The notes: generated by a model from the letters alone, not told the origin. Shown: positions 36,667 to 44,421, counted from the first letter of the stretch. The stretch is DNA of 48,711 nucleotides from Chitinophaga pinensis (GCA_943329075.2 CALQCM020000034.1:1-48711), one strand, 5' to 3'. A program made the numbers and translations.

Positions 36667-37671
36667 ATGGCAAACAATTATCCGCATCGACGCCGCATTG
36701 TTTTTGCGACTGTATTGGCATTGCCGCTGTGCACGGCGGGACAAGCCGCTTATGCCGCGGAAACGCAGGGCTATCCCGCGCGCCCGATCCGTCTCATCGC
36801 GCCATCAACGGCCGGGGGCGGCGGCGTTGATCTCTATGCGCGCCTGATCGGCAAAAAACTCACCGATGCCTGGGGCCAGCAGGTCATTGTCGATAACCGC
36901 CCGGGTGCGGGCATGTCGCTCGGCGCACTGGTGGTCGCCAGGGCGCCGGCCGACGGTTACACGCTGCTGATGGGGCACCCCAATTCGCTGACGGTGGGCC
37001 CGGCGCTGCGCGCCAAGAGCAGCTATGACCCGGTGAACGATTTCGCGCCGATCACGCTGCTGATGAAAGCGCCGTCGATGCTCTCGGTGCATTCATCGTC
37101 CGCCATCACATCGGTGCAGGAGTTGATCACGGCGGCGAAGAAACGTCCTGGGGAACTGACCTACGGCACCTCGGGCACCGGCAGTGTCGGCAACATGATT
37201 GGCGAGCTTCTGAGTCAGCGCGCATCCATCAAACTGGTGCACGTGCCGTATAAAGGCGCCGGGCCGGCGCTGCTCGATCTGGGCGCCAATCGCCTGGTGT
37301 TCGTTTCGTCCTCGCTGGTATCGCAGATCGCTTTCGTCAAAGACGGCAGGATTCTGGCAATCGCCACCACCGGTGCGAAGCGCACGCGGCTCACCCCCAA
37401 CGTGCCGACCGTGTTCGAAGCGGGGGTTGCCGATTTTGACGTGACCGCCTGGCACGCCGTGCTCGCCCCCGCGAAAACGCCGCCGGATGTCATCGCGAAA
37501 CTCAATCGCGAACTGGTCCGCATCCTGGCACTGCCCGACGTGCAGGAAACACTGCTGATGGAGGGCGGAGAAATCACGCCAACCACGCCGCAGGCATTCG
37601 CCGCCTTGATCCGCAGTGAACTTCAAATGTGGACGCAGGTGGTGAAGCAGGCGGGCATTGCGCTTGAATAG
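36667..37671 (+). CDS. TctC/Bug family periplasmic solute receptor
   Basis: 334 residues. A basic n-region (PHRRR) precedes the hydrophobic core and cleavage near AAYAAE. The first cleft loop reads APSTAGGGGVDLYARL, with Ser-Thr-Ala instead of the usual Phe-Pro-Pro. DNRPGAGMSLG, RAPADGYTL, HVPYKGAGPAL and VPTVFEAGVADFD follow. At the HPSLPVK position it has VHSSSAITSV, so the usual His-Pro is lost. No ribosome site is obvious; a hairpin ends 23 bp before the ATG. It stands alone. Confidence 0.92.
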   Translation: MANNYPHRRRIVFATVLALPLCTAGQAAYAAETQGYPARPIRLIAPSTAGGGGVDLYARLIGKKLTDAWGQQVIVDNRPGAGMSLGALVVARAPADGYTLLMGHPNSLTVGPALRAKSSYDPVNDFAPITLLMKAPSMLSVHSSSAITSVQELITAAKKRPGELTYGTSGTGSVGNMIGELLSQRASIKLVHVPYKGAGPALLDLGANRLVFVSSSLVSQIAFVKDGRILAIATTGAKRTRLTPNVPTVFEAGVADFDVTAWHAVLAPAKTPPDVIAKLNRELVRILALPDVQETLLMEGGEITPTTPQAFAALIRSELQMWTQVVKQAGIALE

Positions 37672-37750
37672 CCGGAGCAGCCGGATTCGCAGGGTTGCGG
37701 CCTGCAGGCACTGCGTGACACGCCAGATGATGAGGTATGGAAAGCGCTTA

Positions 37751-37805
37751 TATAACTCATAAAAATGCATTATAGTGAGCTATAGAAAAAGGCGCTATAA
37801 CTCAT
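37751..37805 (+). promoter_or_regulatory. Operator-like repeat cluster over the fic start codon
   Basis: Two direct copies of TATAACTCAT (37751-37760 and 37796-37805) flank an inverted, slightly altered copy within TATAGTGAGCTATA (37771-37784). The last copy includes the ATG of the Fic gene. The stretch is AT-rich, unlike its surroundings. The spacing of about 20-25 bp, or two helix turns, suits cooperative protein binding. The Fic protein has a C-terminal winged-helix-like region, so autoregulation is a reasonable inference. Confidence 0.55.
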
Positions 37806-38910
37806 GGTTTGGAACTGGCAAAAAGACGACTGGCCACAATTTACCTATAAGAAATCAGCGCTTGCTGATCTGGAAGCGCGGTTTTTGCGCCAATCCGGCG
37901 TCTTTCTCGGCGCATTGAAGCACGTAGGGGTGGGGGACAAAAATGCCCTGATTGTCGATCTCATGTGCACGGAAGCGCTGAAAACCTCCGAGATCGAAGG
38001 GGAAATCCTCAGCCGGGACAGCCTGCAATCCTCATTCCGGCGCAACTTCGGGCTGGATGACAAACGCGGGAAAATCCCGCCTGCCGAGCAGGGCGTCGCA
38101 GAAATGATGGTCGATTTATACAAGACCTTCGGCCAACCCCTCTCGCACGCGCAAATTTTTGCATGGCACAAAATGTTGATGAAGGGGCGCCGGGATCTGC
38201 ATAAGATCGGCGCCTACAGAACGCATGCGGAACCCATGCAAGTCGTGTCGGGCGCCGTCCATAAGCCCAAAGTGCATTTCGAGGCGCCCCCATCGAAGGC
38301 CATGCATCGCGAGATGACGCGATTGATCCATTGGTTGAACGATACGGCGCCCGGGGGTAAAAATCCCATGCCTGCGCTCACCCGCGCCGGCGTCGCGCAT
38401 CTGCATTTTGTCTGCATCCATCCCTTTGAGGACGGCAATGGTCGCATCGGGCGTGCGCTCGCAGAAAAAACGTTGTCGCAAAGCCTGGGGCAGCCCACGT
38501 TGATTGCGCTGTCGCATGAAATTCAGGAACGCAAAAAAGTCTATTACGAAAGTCTCGAGAATAATAACAAGGGCAATGAAATTACCGACTGGCTCGTCTA
38601 TTTTGCCAAGACCGTCCTCGGCGCACAGGGATATACCCAAAGGCTGATCGATTTCCTGATCGGAAAAACCATCCTTTACGCAAAATTGCGCGGCAAATTA
38701 AATTCCCGCCAGGAAAAAGTCATCGCCCGCCTGTTCCGTGAAGGGCCGGCGGGCTTCATAGGCGGGCTTAGTGCAGAAAAATACATCGGCATCGCCAAAA
38801 CATCCCGCGCGACGGCCACCAGAGACTTGCAGGATCTGGTTGAAAAAGGTGCGCTGCGCAAGACGGGGGAACTGAAACATACCCGGTATTGGCTTACCGT
38901 CGATGCGTAA
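37804..38910 (+). CDS. Fic family AMP-transferase, class II (self-inhibited), with DNA-binding-like C terminus
   Basis: 368 residues. The N-terminal part matches the DUF4172 region (WNWQKDDWPQFTYKKSAL). The inhibitory helix motif TSEIEG is at 61-66, fitting (S/T)xxxE(G/N) upstream of the core, so this is a class II Fic protein. The catalytic loop HPFEDGNGRIGR is at 206-217, complete. The C-terminal 70 residues (KVIARLFREG... SRATATRDLQDLVEKGALRKTG) read as a winged helix. It would attach AMP to a protein target. GC content is visibly lower than the neighbours and the codon use more AT-rich, suggesting recent transfer. No separate antitoxin gene is next to it. Confidence 0.92.
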   Translation: MVWNWQKDDWPQFTYKKSALADLEARFLRQSGVFLGALKHVGVGDKNALIVDLMCTEALKTSEIEGEILSRDSLQSSFRRNFGLDDKRGKIPPAEQGVAEMMVDLYKTFGQPLSHAQIFAWHKMLMKGRRDLHKIGAYRTHAEPMQVVSGAVHKPKVHFEAPPSKAMHREMTRLIHWLNDTAPGGKNPMPALTRAGVAHLHFVCIHPFEDGNGRIGRALAEKTLSQSLGQPTLIALSHEIQERKKVYYESLENNNKGNEITDWLVYFAKTVLGAQGYTQRLIDFLIGKTILYAKLRGKLNSRQEKVIARLFREGPAGFIGGLSAEKYIGIAKTSRATATRDLQDLVEKGALRKTGELKHTRYWLTVDA

Positions 38911-39138
38911 ACGTGCTGCATCCGTGTATTGTTTTGGTTTTTCGCAACGCGGTTGATTGCCCGCGTCGGCGGGTTGCTGACGGTGTTTAAATTCGCAGTC
39001 TGGTTCGTCGTAAACAGCGCCATGTGTCCTTAAGGTGTAGCATCATCAAACCTGCGTGGTGCCCGCTCGTCATATCGGCGGCACCGCGCGCGGACATAAA
39101 CCAATAAGCCTAAAAGGGCACCACCAGGAGGAGTCGCC

Positions 39139-40500
39139 ATGAAATTGCTTCGTCAAAAATTGGGCGTAGTCGCCGCGCTGTGCACCGCCGCCGCTGTGAC
39201 CTTGTTGATCAGCTGCAGCAGCACCAACAGTAATTGGGTCGATCCAGCCAATCCGAGCGATCAGTTGATCACCGGTCCCTATAAAGTGGACCCGACCTGG
39301 CCCAAGCCACTGGCCGAATCGTTTCCGGAAGAGAAGGGCTGGACGTGGGGCGCGGTGCAGGGTGTGTTCGTGCAGAATCCGGACCGCATCTTTGTAGTGA
39401 TGCGCGGCGAGTTGCCCGACCTCACCAACGCGAAGAAGAAAGTCGTCGAGATCGAAACCGCGCACGGCACCATGGCGCGCGTCGAAGTGCCGGGCCGCGG
39501 CATGTATTCGCGCAACGCTTCTGTCGGCGCGTATTCAAGCCCGGGTGAGGCCACCGACGCTTACATGGGTGAAGAAAACAAGGACTACCGCTGGAAACAC
39601 ATCATCACCGTCTACGACAGCAAGGGCAATGTGAAAGAAGCGTGGACGCAGTGGGACGATCTGTTCCGCCCGGCGAACCCGAAAGTGCTGTCGCAGGGCC
39701 GCGTGCATAAAATTCTGATCAGCCCCTATGACCCTGAAAAACGCGTGTGGGCGATCGACGATGGCCATCAGGTCATCCGCATCTTCAGCAACGACGGCAA
39801 GAAACTGCTGCAGACCATCGGTACACTCGACACCACCACCGAGCGCAACGGCAAGCTCACCGGCAACACCGGCCGCCCGTCGCTGACGAAAAAAACCGGC
39901 CCCGCGCACCTGACCTTCGGCCGCCAGACCGACATTGCGTGGCTGCCCGACGGCACCTTCTTCGTCACCGACGGTTACGAAGAAACGCGCGTGGTGAAAT
40001 TCGACAAGGACGGCAAGTTCCTGATGGCGTGGGGCGAGCGCGGCGAGAACGGCAAGGAGACGCGGCCCAATTACTTCAACACCGTGCACGGCATCGCCAT
40101 CGACGACCAGCGCCGCATCTACGTCAACGACCGCGGCAACCGCCGCATCCAGGTCTTCGATGAGTTCGGCAAGTTCCTGAGCCAATGGAACCTCGGCGAC
40201 GGCCCCACCGCCACGTACCACATCTGGATGTCGGCCGACCAGCACCTGTGGATGTCCGACGGCCACGGCAACTTCAAGTTCTACAAATACGATCTCAACG
40301 GCAAGCGCCTCTTCTCATGGGGCACCATGATGCCCGAGGCCGGTGGCCTGTGGGGCACGCACCAGTTCGGCGTCGATCAGAACAACAATCTCTACACCGC
40401 CGAAGTGTGGGGCGGCCGGCCGCAGAAGTTCGTGCCGCGCGCGGGCGCCGATCCGGCGTTGCTGGTGGGGCAGCCGGTGCGCGGGGCTTGGAGCAACTGA
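39139..40500 (+). CDS. Six-bladed beta-propeller (NHL-repeat) lipoprotein
   Basis: 453 residues. A type II signal with lipobox LLISC gives lipidation at about Cys26. Repeats of the NHL type follow (IRIFSNDGKKLLQTIG, VVKFDKDGKFLMAWG, IQVFDEFGKFLSQW, FKFYKYDLNGKRLFSWG), resembling the peptidyl-alpha-hydroxyglycine lyase-like propellers of bacteria. It is likely anchored to a periplasmic face and binds a ligand or partner. An enzymatic role is unproven. A strong AGGAGGAG site precedes the ATG. The 228 bp upstream hold no visible gene. Confidence 0.88.
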   Translation: MKLLRQKLGVVAALCTAAAVTLLISCSSTNSNWVDPANPSDQLITGPYKVDPTWPKPLAESFPEEKGWTWGAVQGVFVQNPDRIFVVMRGELPDLTNAKKKVVEIETAHGTMARVEVPGRGMYSRNASVGAYSSPGEATDAYMGEENKDYRWKHIITVYDSKGNVKEAWTQWDDLFRPANPKVLSQGRVHKILISPYDPEKRVWAIDDGHQVIRIFSNDGKKLLQTIGTLDTTTERNGKLTGNTGRPSLTKKTGPAHLTFGRQTDIAWLPDGTFFVTDGYEETRVVKFDKDGKFLMAWGERGENGKETRPNYFNTVHGIAIDDQRRIYVNDRGNRRIQVFDEFGKFLSQWNLGDGPTATYHIWMSADQHLWMSDGHGNFKFYKYDLNGKRLFSWGTMMPEAGGLWGTHQFGVDQNNNLYTAEVWGGRPQKFVPRAGADPALLVGQPVRGAWSN

Positions 40501-40530
40501 ATGATAAAAGCAGGATTGAGGATTCAGTTC

Positions 40531-40611
40531 GTGGCGTGGGCAGCTTCGCTGCCCACGCGTTCAGCATTCGCATTACAAATTTGACGCGGGCAACAAAGTT
40601 GCCCACCCTAC
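40531..40611 (+). repeat. 81 bp paired-hairpin repeat, copy 1
   Basis: The first hairpin is GCGTGGGCAGC / GCTGCCCACGC (40534-40558) with loop TTC; the second is GGGCAAC / GTTGCCC near 40588-40604, ending CCCACCCTAC. The left end is mutated (GTGGCGTGGG for GTAGGGTGGG). It starts 30 bp after the lipoprotein stop and ends 5 bp before the GTG start of the next Bug gene. It has no flanking direct repeats that I could find. Confidence 0.85.
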
Positions 40612-40616
40612 AAACT

Positions 40617-41591
40617 GTGAAACCTATAAACCTCCACCTGTTATTCGCGCTCAACGCCGCATTCGCCACAAGCGGAACTGCGCTTGCACAGACCTACCCC
40701 GACAAACCCGTGCGCGTCATCGTGCCCGCGCCCGCGGGCGGCGCACTCGATGTGGTGGCGCGCCAGTTCATGCAAAAGCTCGGTGAAACGCTGGGCGCGC
40801 AATTTGTCGTTGATAACCGCGGTGGCGGCAATGGGTCGATCGGCGCGGAAACGGTCGCGCGCGCGCCGGCCGATGGTTATACGCTGCTGTTCGCTTCATC
40901 GAGCGTGCTGTCGATCAATCCGCACCTTGGCGCGAAGACGGCTTACCACGTGCTGAAGAGCTTCGCGCCGGTGATTCTGATCGGCTATTCGCCCAACGTC
41001 CTTGTCGTGCATCCCTCGCTGCCGGTGGCGAACGTGAGGCAGTTCATCGCAATCGCCAAAGCCAAGCCGGGTGCGCTGGCTTTCGCGTCGAATGGCGCGG
41101 GTTCATTGAGCCATCTCACCGGCGCGTTGTTTATGCAACAGGCCGGCGTCAACCTGCTGCATGTGCCGTACCGCGGCGCTGCACCCGCCGTCATCGATAC
41201 GGTTGCGGGGCACGTGTCCGTGTTGTTCGCGGCGTATGGCAGCGTGTCGGGGCAAATGCAGTCCGGCAAACTGAAAGCGCTCGCGGTGACGAGCGCCAAA
41301 CGCATCAGCGCGGCCCCCAATCTGCCGACGGTTGCCGAATCCGGATTGCCCGGCTTCGATTCAACGCAGTGGTGGGGCGCTTACGGCCCCGCCGGCATGA
41401 GTGCCGACATCGTCAACCGCCTCAATCGAGAACTGAATGTGATTCTCGCTACCGCCGACACGCGCAAGCGCCTCGCCACCGACGGCGCCGATCCGGCCGG
41501 CGGCACGCCCGCCGACCTCGCAGCACATCACAAGTCGGACTTTGAACGCTGGCAAAAAGTGATACAGGACGCCGGCATCAAGGGCGAGTAG
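40617..41591 (+). CDS. TctC/Bug family periplasmic solute receptor
   Basis: 324 residues from GTG 40617. The signal peptide (LHLLFALNAAFATSGTALAQ) is followed by TYPDKPVRVIVPAPAGGALDVVARQ. DNRGGGNGSIG, RAPADGYTL, HPSLPVANVRQFIAIAKAKPG, HVPYRGAAPAV and LPTVAESGLPGFD are all present. The GTG lies 5 bp beyond the end of a hairpin repeat, so no ribosome site can be seen and initiation context is set by the repeat. Earlier in-frame starts run through the lipoprotein gene. Confidence 0.9.
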   Translation: MKPINLHLLFALNAAFATSGTALAQTYPDKPVRVIVPAPAGGALDVVARQFMQKLGETLGAQFVVDNRGGGNGSIGAETVARAPADGYTLLFASSSVLSINPHLGAKTAYHVLKSFAPVILIGYSPNVLVVHPSLPVANVRQFIAIAKAKPGALAFASNGAGSLSHLTGALFMQQAGVNLLHVPYRGAAPAVIDTVAGHVSVLFAAYGSVSGQMQSGKLKALAVTSAKRISAAPNLPTVAESGLPGFDSTQWWGAYGPAGMSADIVNRLNRELNVILATADTRKRLATDGADPAGGTPADLAAHHKSDFERWQKVIQDAGIKGE

Positions 41592-41651
41592 CAGCATCAA
41601 GCTCGTTGGGCGTGTGGCATGGCAGGCACGTTGGGATATGATGATTGACAT

Positions 41652-41684
41652 GCGGCGCAATGCGCTGCGCTTATTGCGCCCTAC
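41652..41684. repeat. Short hairpin repeat ending CCCTAC
   Basis: GGCGCAAT (41654-41661) pairs with ATTGCGCC (41673-41680) around GCGCTGCGCTT, and the element ends CCCTAC like the 81 bp family. It lies in 41592-42037, a 446 bp stretch after the Bug gene that otherwise contains only repeats and no gene. Confidence 0.6.
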
Positions 41685-41729
41685 TCTGCTACGCCACTGC
41701 CCACGTTGCCAGGCCGCGGCAATTGCAGA

Positions 41730-41772
41730 AGGTCCCTGCCCCCGCGGAGCGGGGGAAGGACAGGATGGGGGC
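41730..41772. repeat. 43 bp direct repeat, left copy
   Basis: Contains the hairpin CCCCCGC GGA GCGGGGG followed by AAGGACAGGATGGGGG. It matches 41904-41946 at 41 of 43 positions. The 81 bp element lies between the copies. Confidence 0.85.
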
Positions 41773-41785
41773 AAGCCAGCTGTTC

Positions 41786-41866
41786 GTAGGGTGGGCAGCT
41801 TTGCTGCCCACGGGTTCAGCTACTATCTGGTCAAAGTGTACGTGGGCAACAAGTTGCCCACCCTAC
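41786..41866 (+). repeat. 81 bp paired-hairpin repeat, copy 2
   Basis: It begins GTAGGGTGGGCAGC and ends TTGCCCACCCTAC; the first hairpin closes with GCTGCCCAC after a TTT loop. It lies 13 bp after one 43 bp direct repeat and 37 bp before the other. Same orientation and length as the copies at 40531, 44210 and 48482. Confidence 0.9.
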
Positions 41867-41903
41867 TGAACTGCCAGACAGCTCGCCCCTGTCGTGTCGT
41901 AGC

Positions 41904-41946
41904 AGGTCCCTGCCCCCGCAAAGCGGGGGAAGGACAGGATGGGGGC
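41904..41946. repeat. 43 bp direct repeat, right copy
   Basis: Second copy of 41730-41772, differing only in the loop (CAAAG for CGGAG), so the CCCCCGC / GCGGGGG stem is kept. It ends 91 bp before the start of the ModA-like gene. Confidence 0.85.
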
Positions 41947-42037
41947 GCGCCGGTGGTGTGAATCACGTGGTCAACAAAAAACAAGAACCAGATTCGAATT
42001 TTAAGTTTGCCGTTGTCTGCAGGAAAAAGGAGATTTC

Positions 42038-42727
42038 GTGGCGGAATTGAAAATACTCGGCGCAGGCCCGGTCAAGCGCGGCGTGACGCAAGTCGCGGCG
42101 CTGTTCGAAAAAAGCAGCGGCCATCGCGTCGTGGTCGAGTTTGTCGGGGCGCCGCTGGTGCGCGACCGCATCCTCGCCGGCGAGGCGGTGGATGTGGCGA
42201 TCGTGCCGGCCGCGACGATGGACGAGTTTGTGGCCGGGGGCAAGGTGGCGGCGGAGTCGCGCGCGGTGCTCGGGCGCTCGCGCATGGGGCTGGCGATGCG
42301 CAAGGGCGCCACGGCGTCTGATCTGTCAACGGCAGAGGCCTTTCGCCAGGCCGTCGCCGCGGCTGACGCTGTGGTCGTGAACGTCGCCTCCAGCGGCAAC
42401 TACGTGGTGAAGCTCATCGAGAAACTCGGTTTCAGCGCTGAACAAAAATCCATCCGCCAGCCGGATGCTGTGAAGGTCATGGATTACGTCGCCACGTCTG
42501 CGAAGAACCTGCTGGGCGCCGGGCAACTGCCGGAAATCCGCGAACTGATCGACAAGGGTGTCGCGATCGCGCTGGCCGGCGCGCTGCCGGACGAACTGCA
42601 AAGCATCACTGCCTATGACGCGGCGGTGCCGAAAGCCAGTGCGAATGCAGGCGTGGCGGCGGCGTTCACTGCATTTTTTGCCTCGCCTGCGGCGCGTGCG
42701 GCGATGGCGGCTACCGGCATTGACTGA
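42038..42727 (+). CDS. ModA-like substrate-binding domain protein without signal peptide
   Basis: 229 residues starting directly at the first strand of the binding fold (AELKILGAGPVKRGVTQVAALFEKSSGH). The block VDVAIVPAATMDEFVAGGKV and SRMGLAMRKGA follow the molybdate/tungstate-type binding protein layout (PF13531). No signal peptide is present, and the GTG start is fixed by AAGGAG about 6 bases ahead, so the protein should be cytoplasmic. It lacks ModBC neighbours. It may therefore be a sensor or buffer for an oxyanion or small acid rather than a transport component. Confidence 0.78.
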   Translation: MAELKILGAGPVKRGVTQVAALFEKSSGHRVVVEFVGAPLVRDRILAGEAVDVAIVPAATMDEFVAGGKVAAESRAVLGRSRMGLAMRKGATASDLSTAEAFRQAVAAADAVVVNVASSGNYVVKLIEKLGFSAEQKSIRQPDAVKVMDYVATSAKNLLGAGQLPEIRELIDKGVAIALAGALPDELQSITAYDAAVPKASANAGVAAAFTAFFASPAARAAMAATGID

Positions 42728-42739
42728 CTGATGTTATGA

Positions 42740-42767
42740 GGGCTGGGTTCGATTAATTCGTCAGCCC
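42740..42767 (+). terminator. Hairpin after the ModA-like gene
   Basis: GGGCTG (42740-42745) pairs with CAGCCC (42762-42767) around a loop containing CGATTAAT. It is 12 bp after the stop. No T-run follows; instead a hairpin repeat begins two bases later. Weak evidence for termination. Confidence 0.35.
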
Positions 42768-42768
42768 G

Positions 42769-42796
42769 GTAGGGTGGGCAACTTGTTGCCCACGCG
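42769..42796 (-). repeat. Half copy of the 81 bp repeat (second hairpin only, inverted)
   Basis: GTGGGCAAC (42774-42782) pairs with GTTGCCCAC (42785-42793), between GTAGG and CGCG ends. On the minus strand this equals the second hairpin of the 81 bp elements. It lies between the convergent ModA-like and dsbA genes. No flanking direct repeats were seen. Confidence 0.75.
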
Positions 42797-42863
42797 GAAT
42801 GTAAATTAACGGGGCCGGGCCGCATAAATTTCCTGGCCCAACCCAAGCCGACGCGAACCCCGG

Positions 42864-43511
42864 TTACTTTTTCTTCGGCGCTGCGTTGCCGCTTTGCTTG
42901 CGCGAACGTTCGATCAGAGCATCGCTGATCGTGAGAACCTGCCCCAGCGACTTGATGTTGTCTGTGAGCACTACGTACTTGCCGTTGACGGCCATCGCCG
43001 GCACGCCGTCGATCTTGTAACCGTCGCTGAGCTGGGAGGCGCGCTTCAGATTGGTTTCGACGCCAAACGAGTGGTAGGCGGCGGCGAATTTTTTCGTGTC
43101 TACACCTTGTTTGCCGAGCCAGGTGGTCAGCTCCGCCTCGTCCGTCACCCTGAGTTTCGCGCCGGTGTGCACGGCGTCGAACAACGCGGTGTGCAGGCGT
43201 TGCTCTTCGCCGATCGCCTCAAGCGCGTAGAAGGCGCGTGCGGCCTTCGCATAATCGTCACTGAACATCGCCGGAATGCGGCGGAATTGCACGTCCTTGG
43301 GCAGCTTGTTCACCCAGGGCATGAGAACCGCGTCGAAGCTGTAGCAATGCGGGCACAGGTAGGAAAAGAATTCGACGACCTCGATCCTGCCGGCCGATTC
43401 CGTCGGCTGGGCTGTGCCGAGCTCGCGATAATCAACGCCCACCTTCGACTGGGCTTGCGCAATACCAGTGGCCAGGATGATGGCCAATCCAATGACTAAC
43501 TGCTTCAGCAT
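42864..43511 (-). CDS. dsbA: Thiol:disulfide interchange protein DsbA
   Basis: 215 residues. A signal peptide (MLKQLVIGLAIILATGIAQA) precedes the mature protein. The active site CPHC lies at 53-56 within FFSYLCPHCYSFD, and the cis-proline loop is GVPAMAVNGKY near 171-181. The Lys/Pro-rich tail is variable. DsbA introduces disulfides into periplasmic proteins and is reoxidised by DsbB (not in the window). The EFFSYLCPHCY form is typical of Betaproteobacteria. A decayed second copy is present at 47095-47490. Confidence 0.95.
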   Translation of the reverse strand: MLKQLVIGLAIILATGIAQAQSKVGVDYRELGTAQPTESAGRIEVVEFFSYLCPHCYSFDAVLMPWVNKLPKDVQFRRIPAMFSDDYAKAARAFYALEAIGEEQRLHTALFDAVHTGAKLRVTDEAELTTWLGKQGVDTKKFAAAYHSFGVETNLKRASQLSDGYKIDGVPAMAVNGKYVVLTDNIKSLGQVLTISDALIERSRKQSGNAAPKKK

Positions 43512-43786
43512 TTCATGCTCCTCATTGTTTTGTTTTGCATGGATTGATTTTAATCTTATCAGCGATTGCGGTCTGATCTGAACGGCCTTAATTAGTTCGT
43601 AGAATATACGGGGGCGGAGTAATCACCTCGATTCTCAACCATCTAACCGGTCATTTCGAAACCGGCGCAAAATCACGCTGCGTCGTCAATCCTTGGAGAA
43701 TTACACACATGGAGAGGCCACGGTTGCAGAATTAAAAGGGCAAAGTTCGATATCTAGCTCATCCGCAATATTCAGGGGGATTTCAC

Positions 43787-44185
43787 GTGTCGCATAAAAA
43801 AATCATACGCGTCTATACCGGTGACGACAGCCGCTCGCACTTCGAGGATTTGGTCGTGCCAATGAATGAAATGATACTCGGCGAACGTATTTCGCTGCGA
43901 TCCGAAATGCTTCCGGTGGCGGGCCTGTCATTTCGCGAGAACCCGCTCGGCCGCTCCGAGGAATTTCATTGCCCCAAAAAGCGCCAATTCGTGATTACGC
44001 TGTTTGGCGCGGTGGAGATCAGGTGCGGCGGCGGCAAACGCTGCTTTGGTCCGGGTGACGTGTTGTTTGCCGAAGACCTCACCGGCGAAGGCCATGCCAA
44101 CCGCGAATTGCTGGGCCCGCGCCAGAGCCTGATTATCCCGGTGCCCGATGACTTCGACATCCGGCGCTGGGCGATCGCGCCGTGA
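43787..44185 (+). CDS. Small cupin domain protein
   Basis: 132 residues from GTG 43787, with AGGGGGA about 7 bases ahead. The single barrel shows ITLFGAVEIRCGGGKRCFGPGDVLFAEDLTGEGHANRE, the second cupin motif with G-x5-PxG replaced by FGPGD and a His near HANRE. Only one His of the first motif is clear (FHCPKK), so metal binding is uncertain. No signal peptide. Its final bases and stop are duplicated downstream at 44304-44339 beyond a hairpin repeat. An eight-codon frame (43709-43735) lies upstream. Confidence 0.7.
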   Translation: MSHKKIIRVYTGDDSRSHFEDLVVPMNEMILGERISLRSEMLPVAGLSFRENPLGRSEEFHCPKKRQFVITLFGAVEIRCGGGKRCFGPGDVLFAEDLTGEGHANRELLGPRQSLIIPVPDDFDIRRWAIAP

Positions 44186-44209
44186 GGGCTGCGAGTAAAG
44201 AATCAGTCG

Positions 44210-44290
44210 GTAGGGTGGGCAGCTTTGCTGCCCACGCGTTCAGTATTTAGCAGGCCGAAGTTCGCGTGGGCAACAAGTTGCCCACCCTAC
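44210..44290 (+). repeat. 81 bp paired-hairpin repeat, copy 3
   Basis: It starts GTAGGGTGGGCAGC 24 bp after the cupin stop and ends TTGCCCACCCTAC. The first hairpin is GTGGGCAGC / GCTGCCCAC with loop TTT and the second GTGGGCAAC / GTTGCCCAC. It is bracketed by 36 bp direct repeats (44171-44206 and 44304-44339). Confidence 0.9.
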
Positions 44291-44303
44291 TGTGCTGTTC
44301 CGG

Positions 44304-44339
44304 GTGATAGCGCCATGAGGGCTGCGCGTAAATAATCAG
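44304..44339 (+). repeat. Duplicated 3' end of the cupin gene, including its stop codon
   Basis: It matches 44171-44206 at 31 of 36 positions. In frame it still reads Ile-Ala-Pro-stop; one Ala codon became Val, and the Ile and Pro codons changed synonymously. It continues past the stop with the same noncoding bases (GGGCTGCG..GTAAA). It has no start and is not a gene. Confidence 0.8.
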
Positions 44340-44421
44340 AGGGCGGGCCGCAACTGTTCCAGACCTGTGTTTTAAGGTATCGTGTTCCTGCAGTTATTAC
44401 ACCAAAAAACGGAGGAGTCCA

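Noticed and set aside
40500..40640. Gene-tail duplication across the 81 bp element at 40531
   Set aside because: No convincing repeat of the lipoprotein gene end is present on the far side; only short AACTG-type matches.
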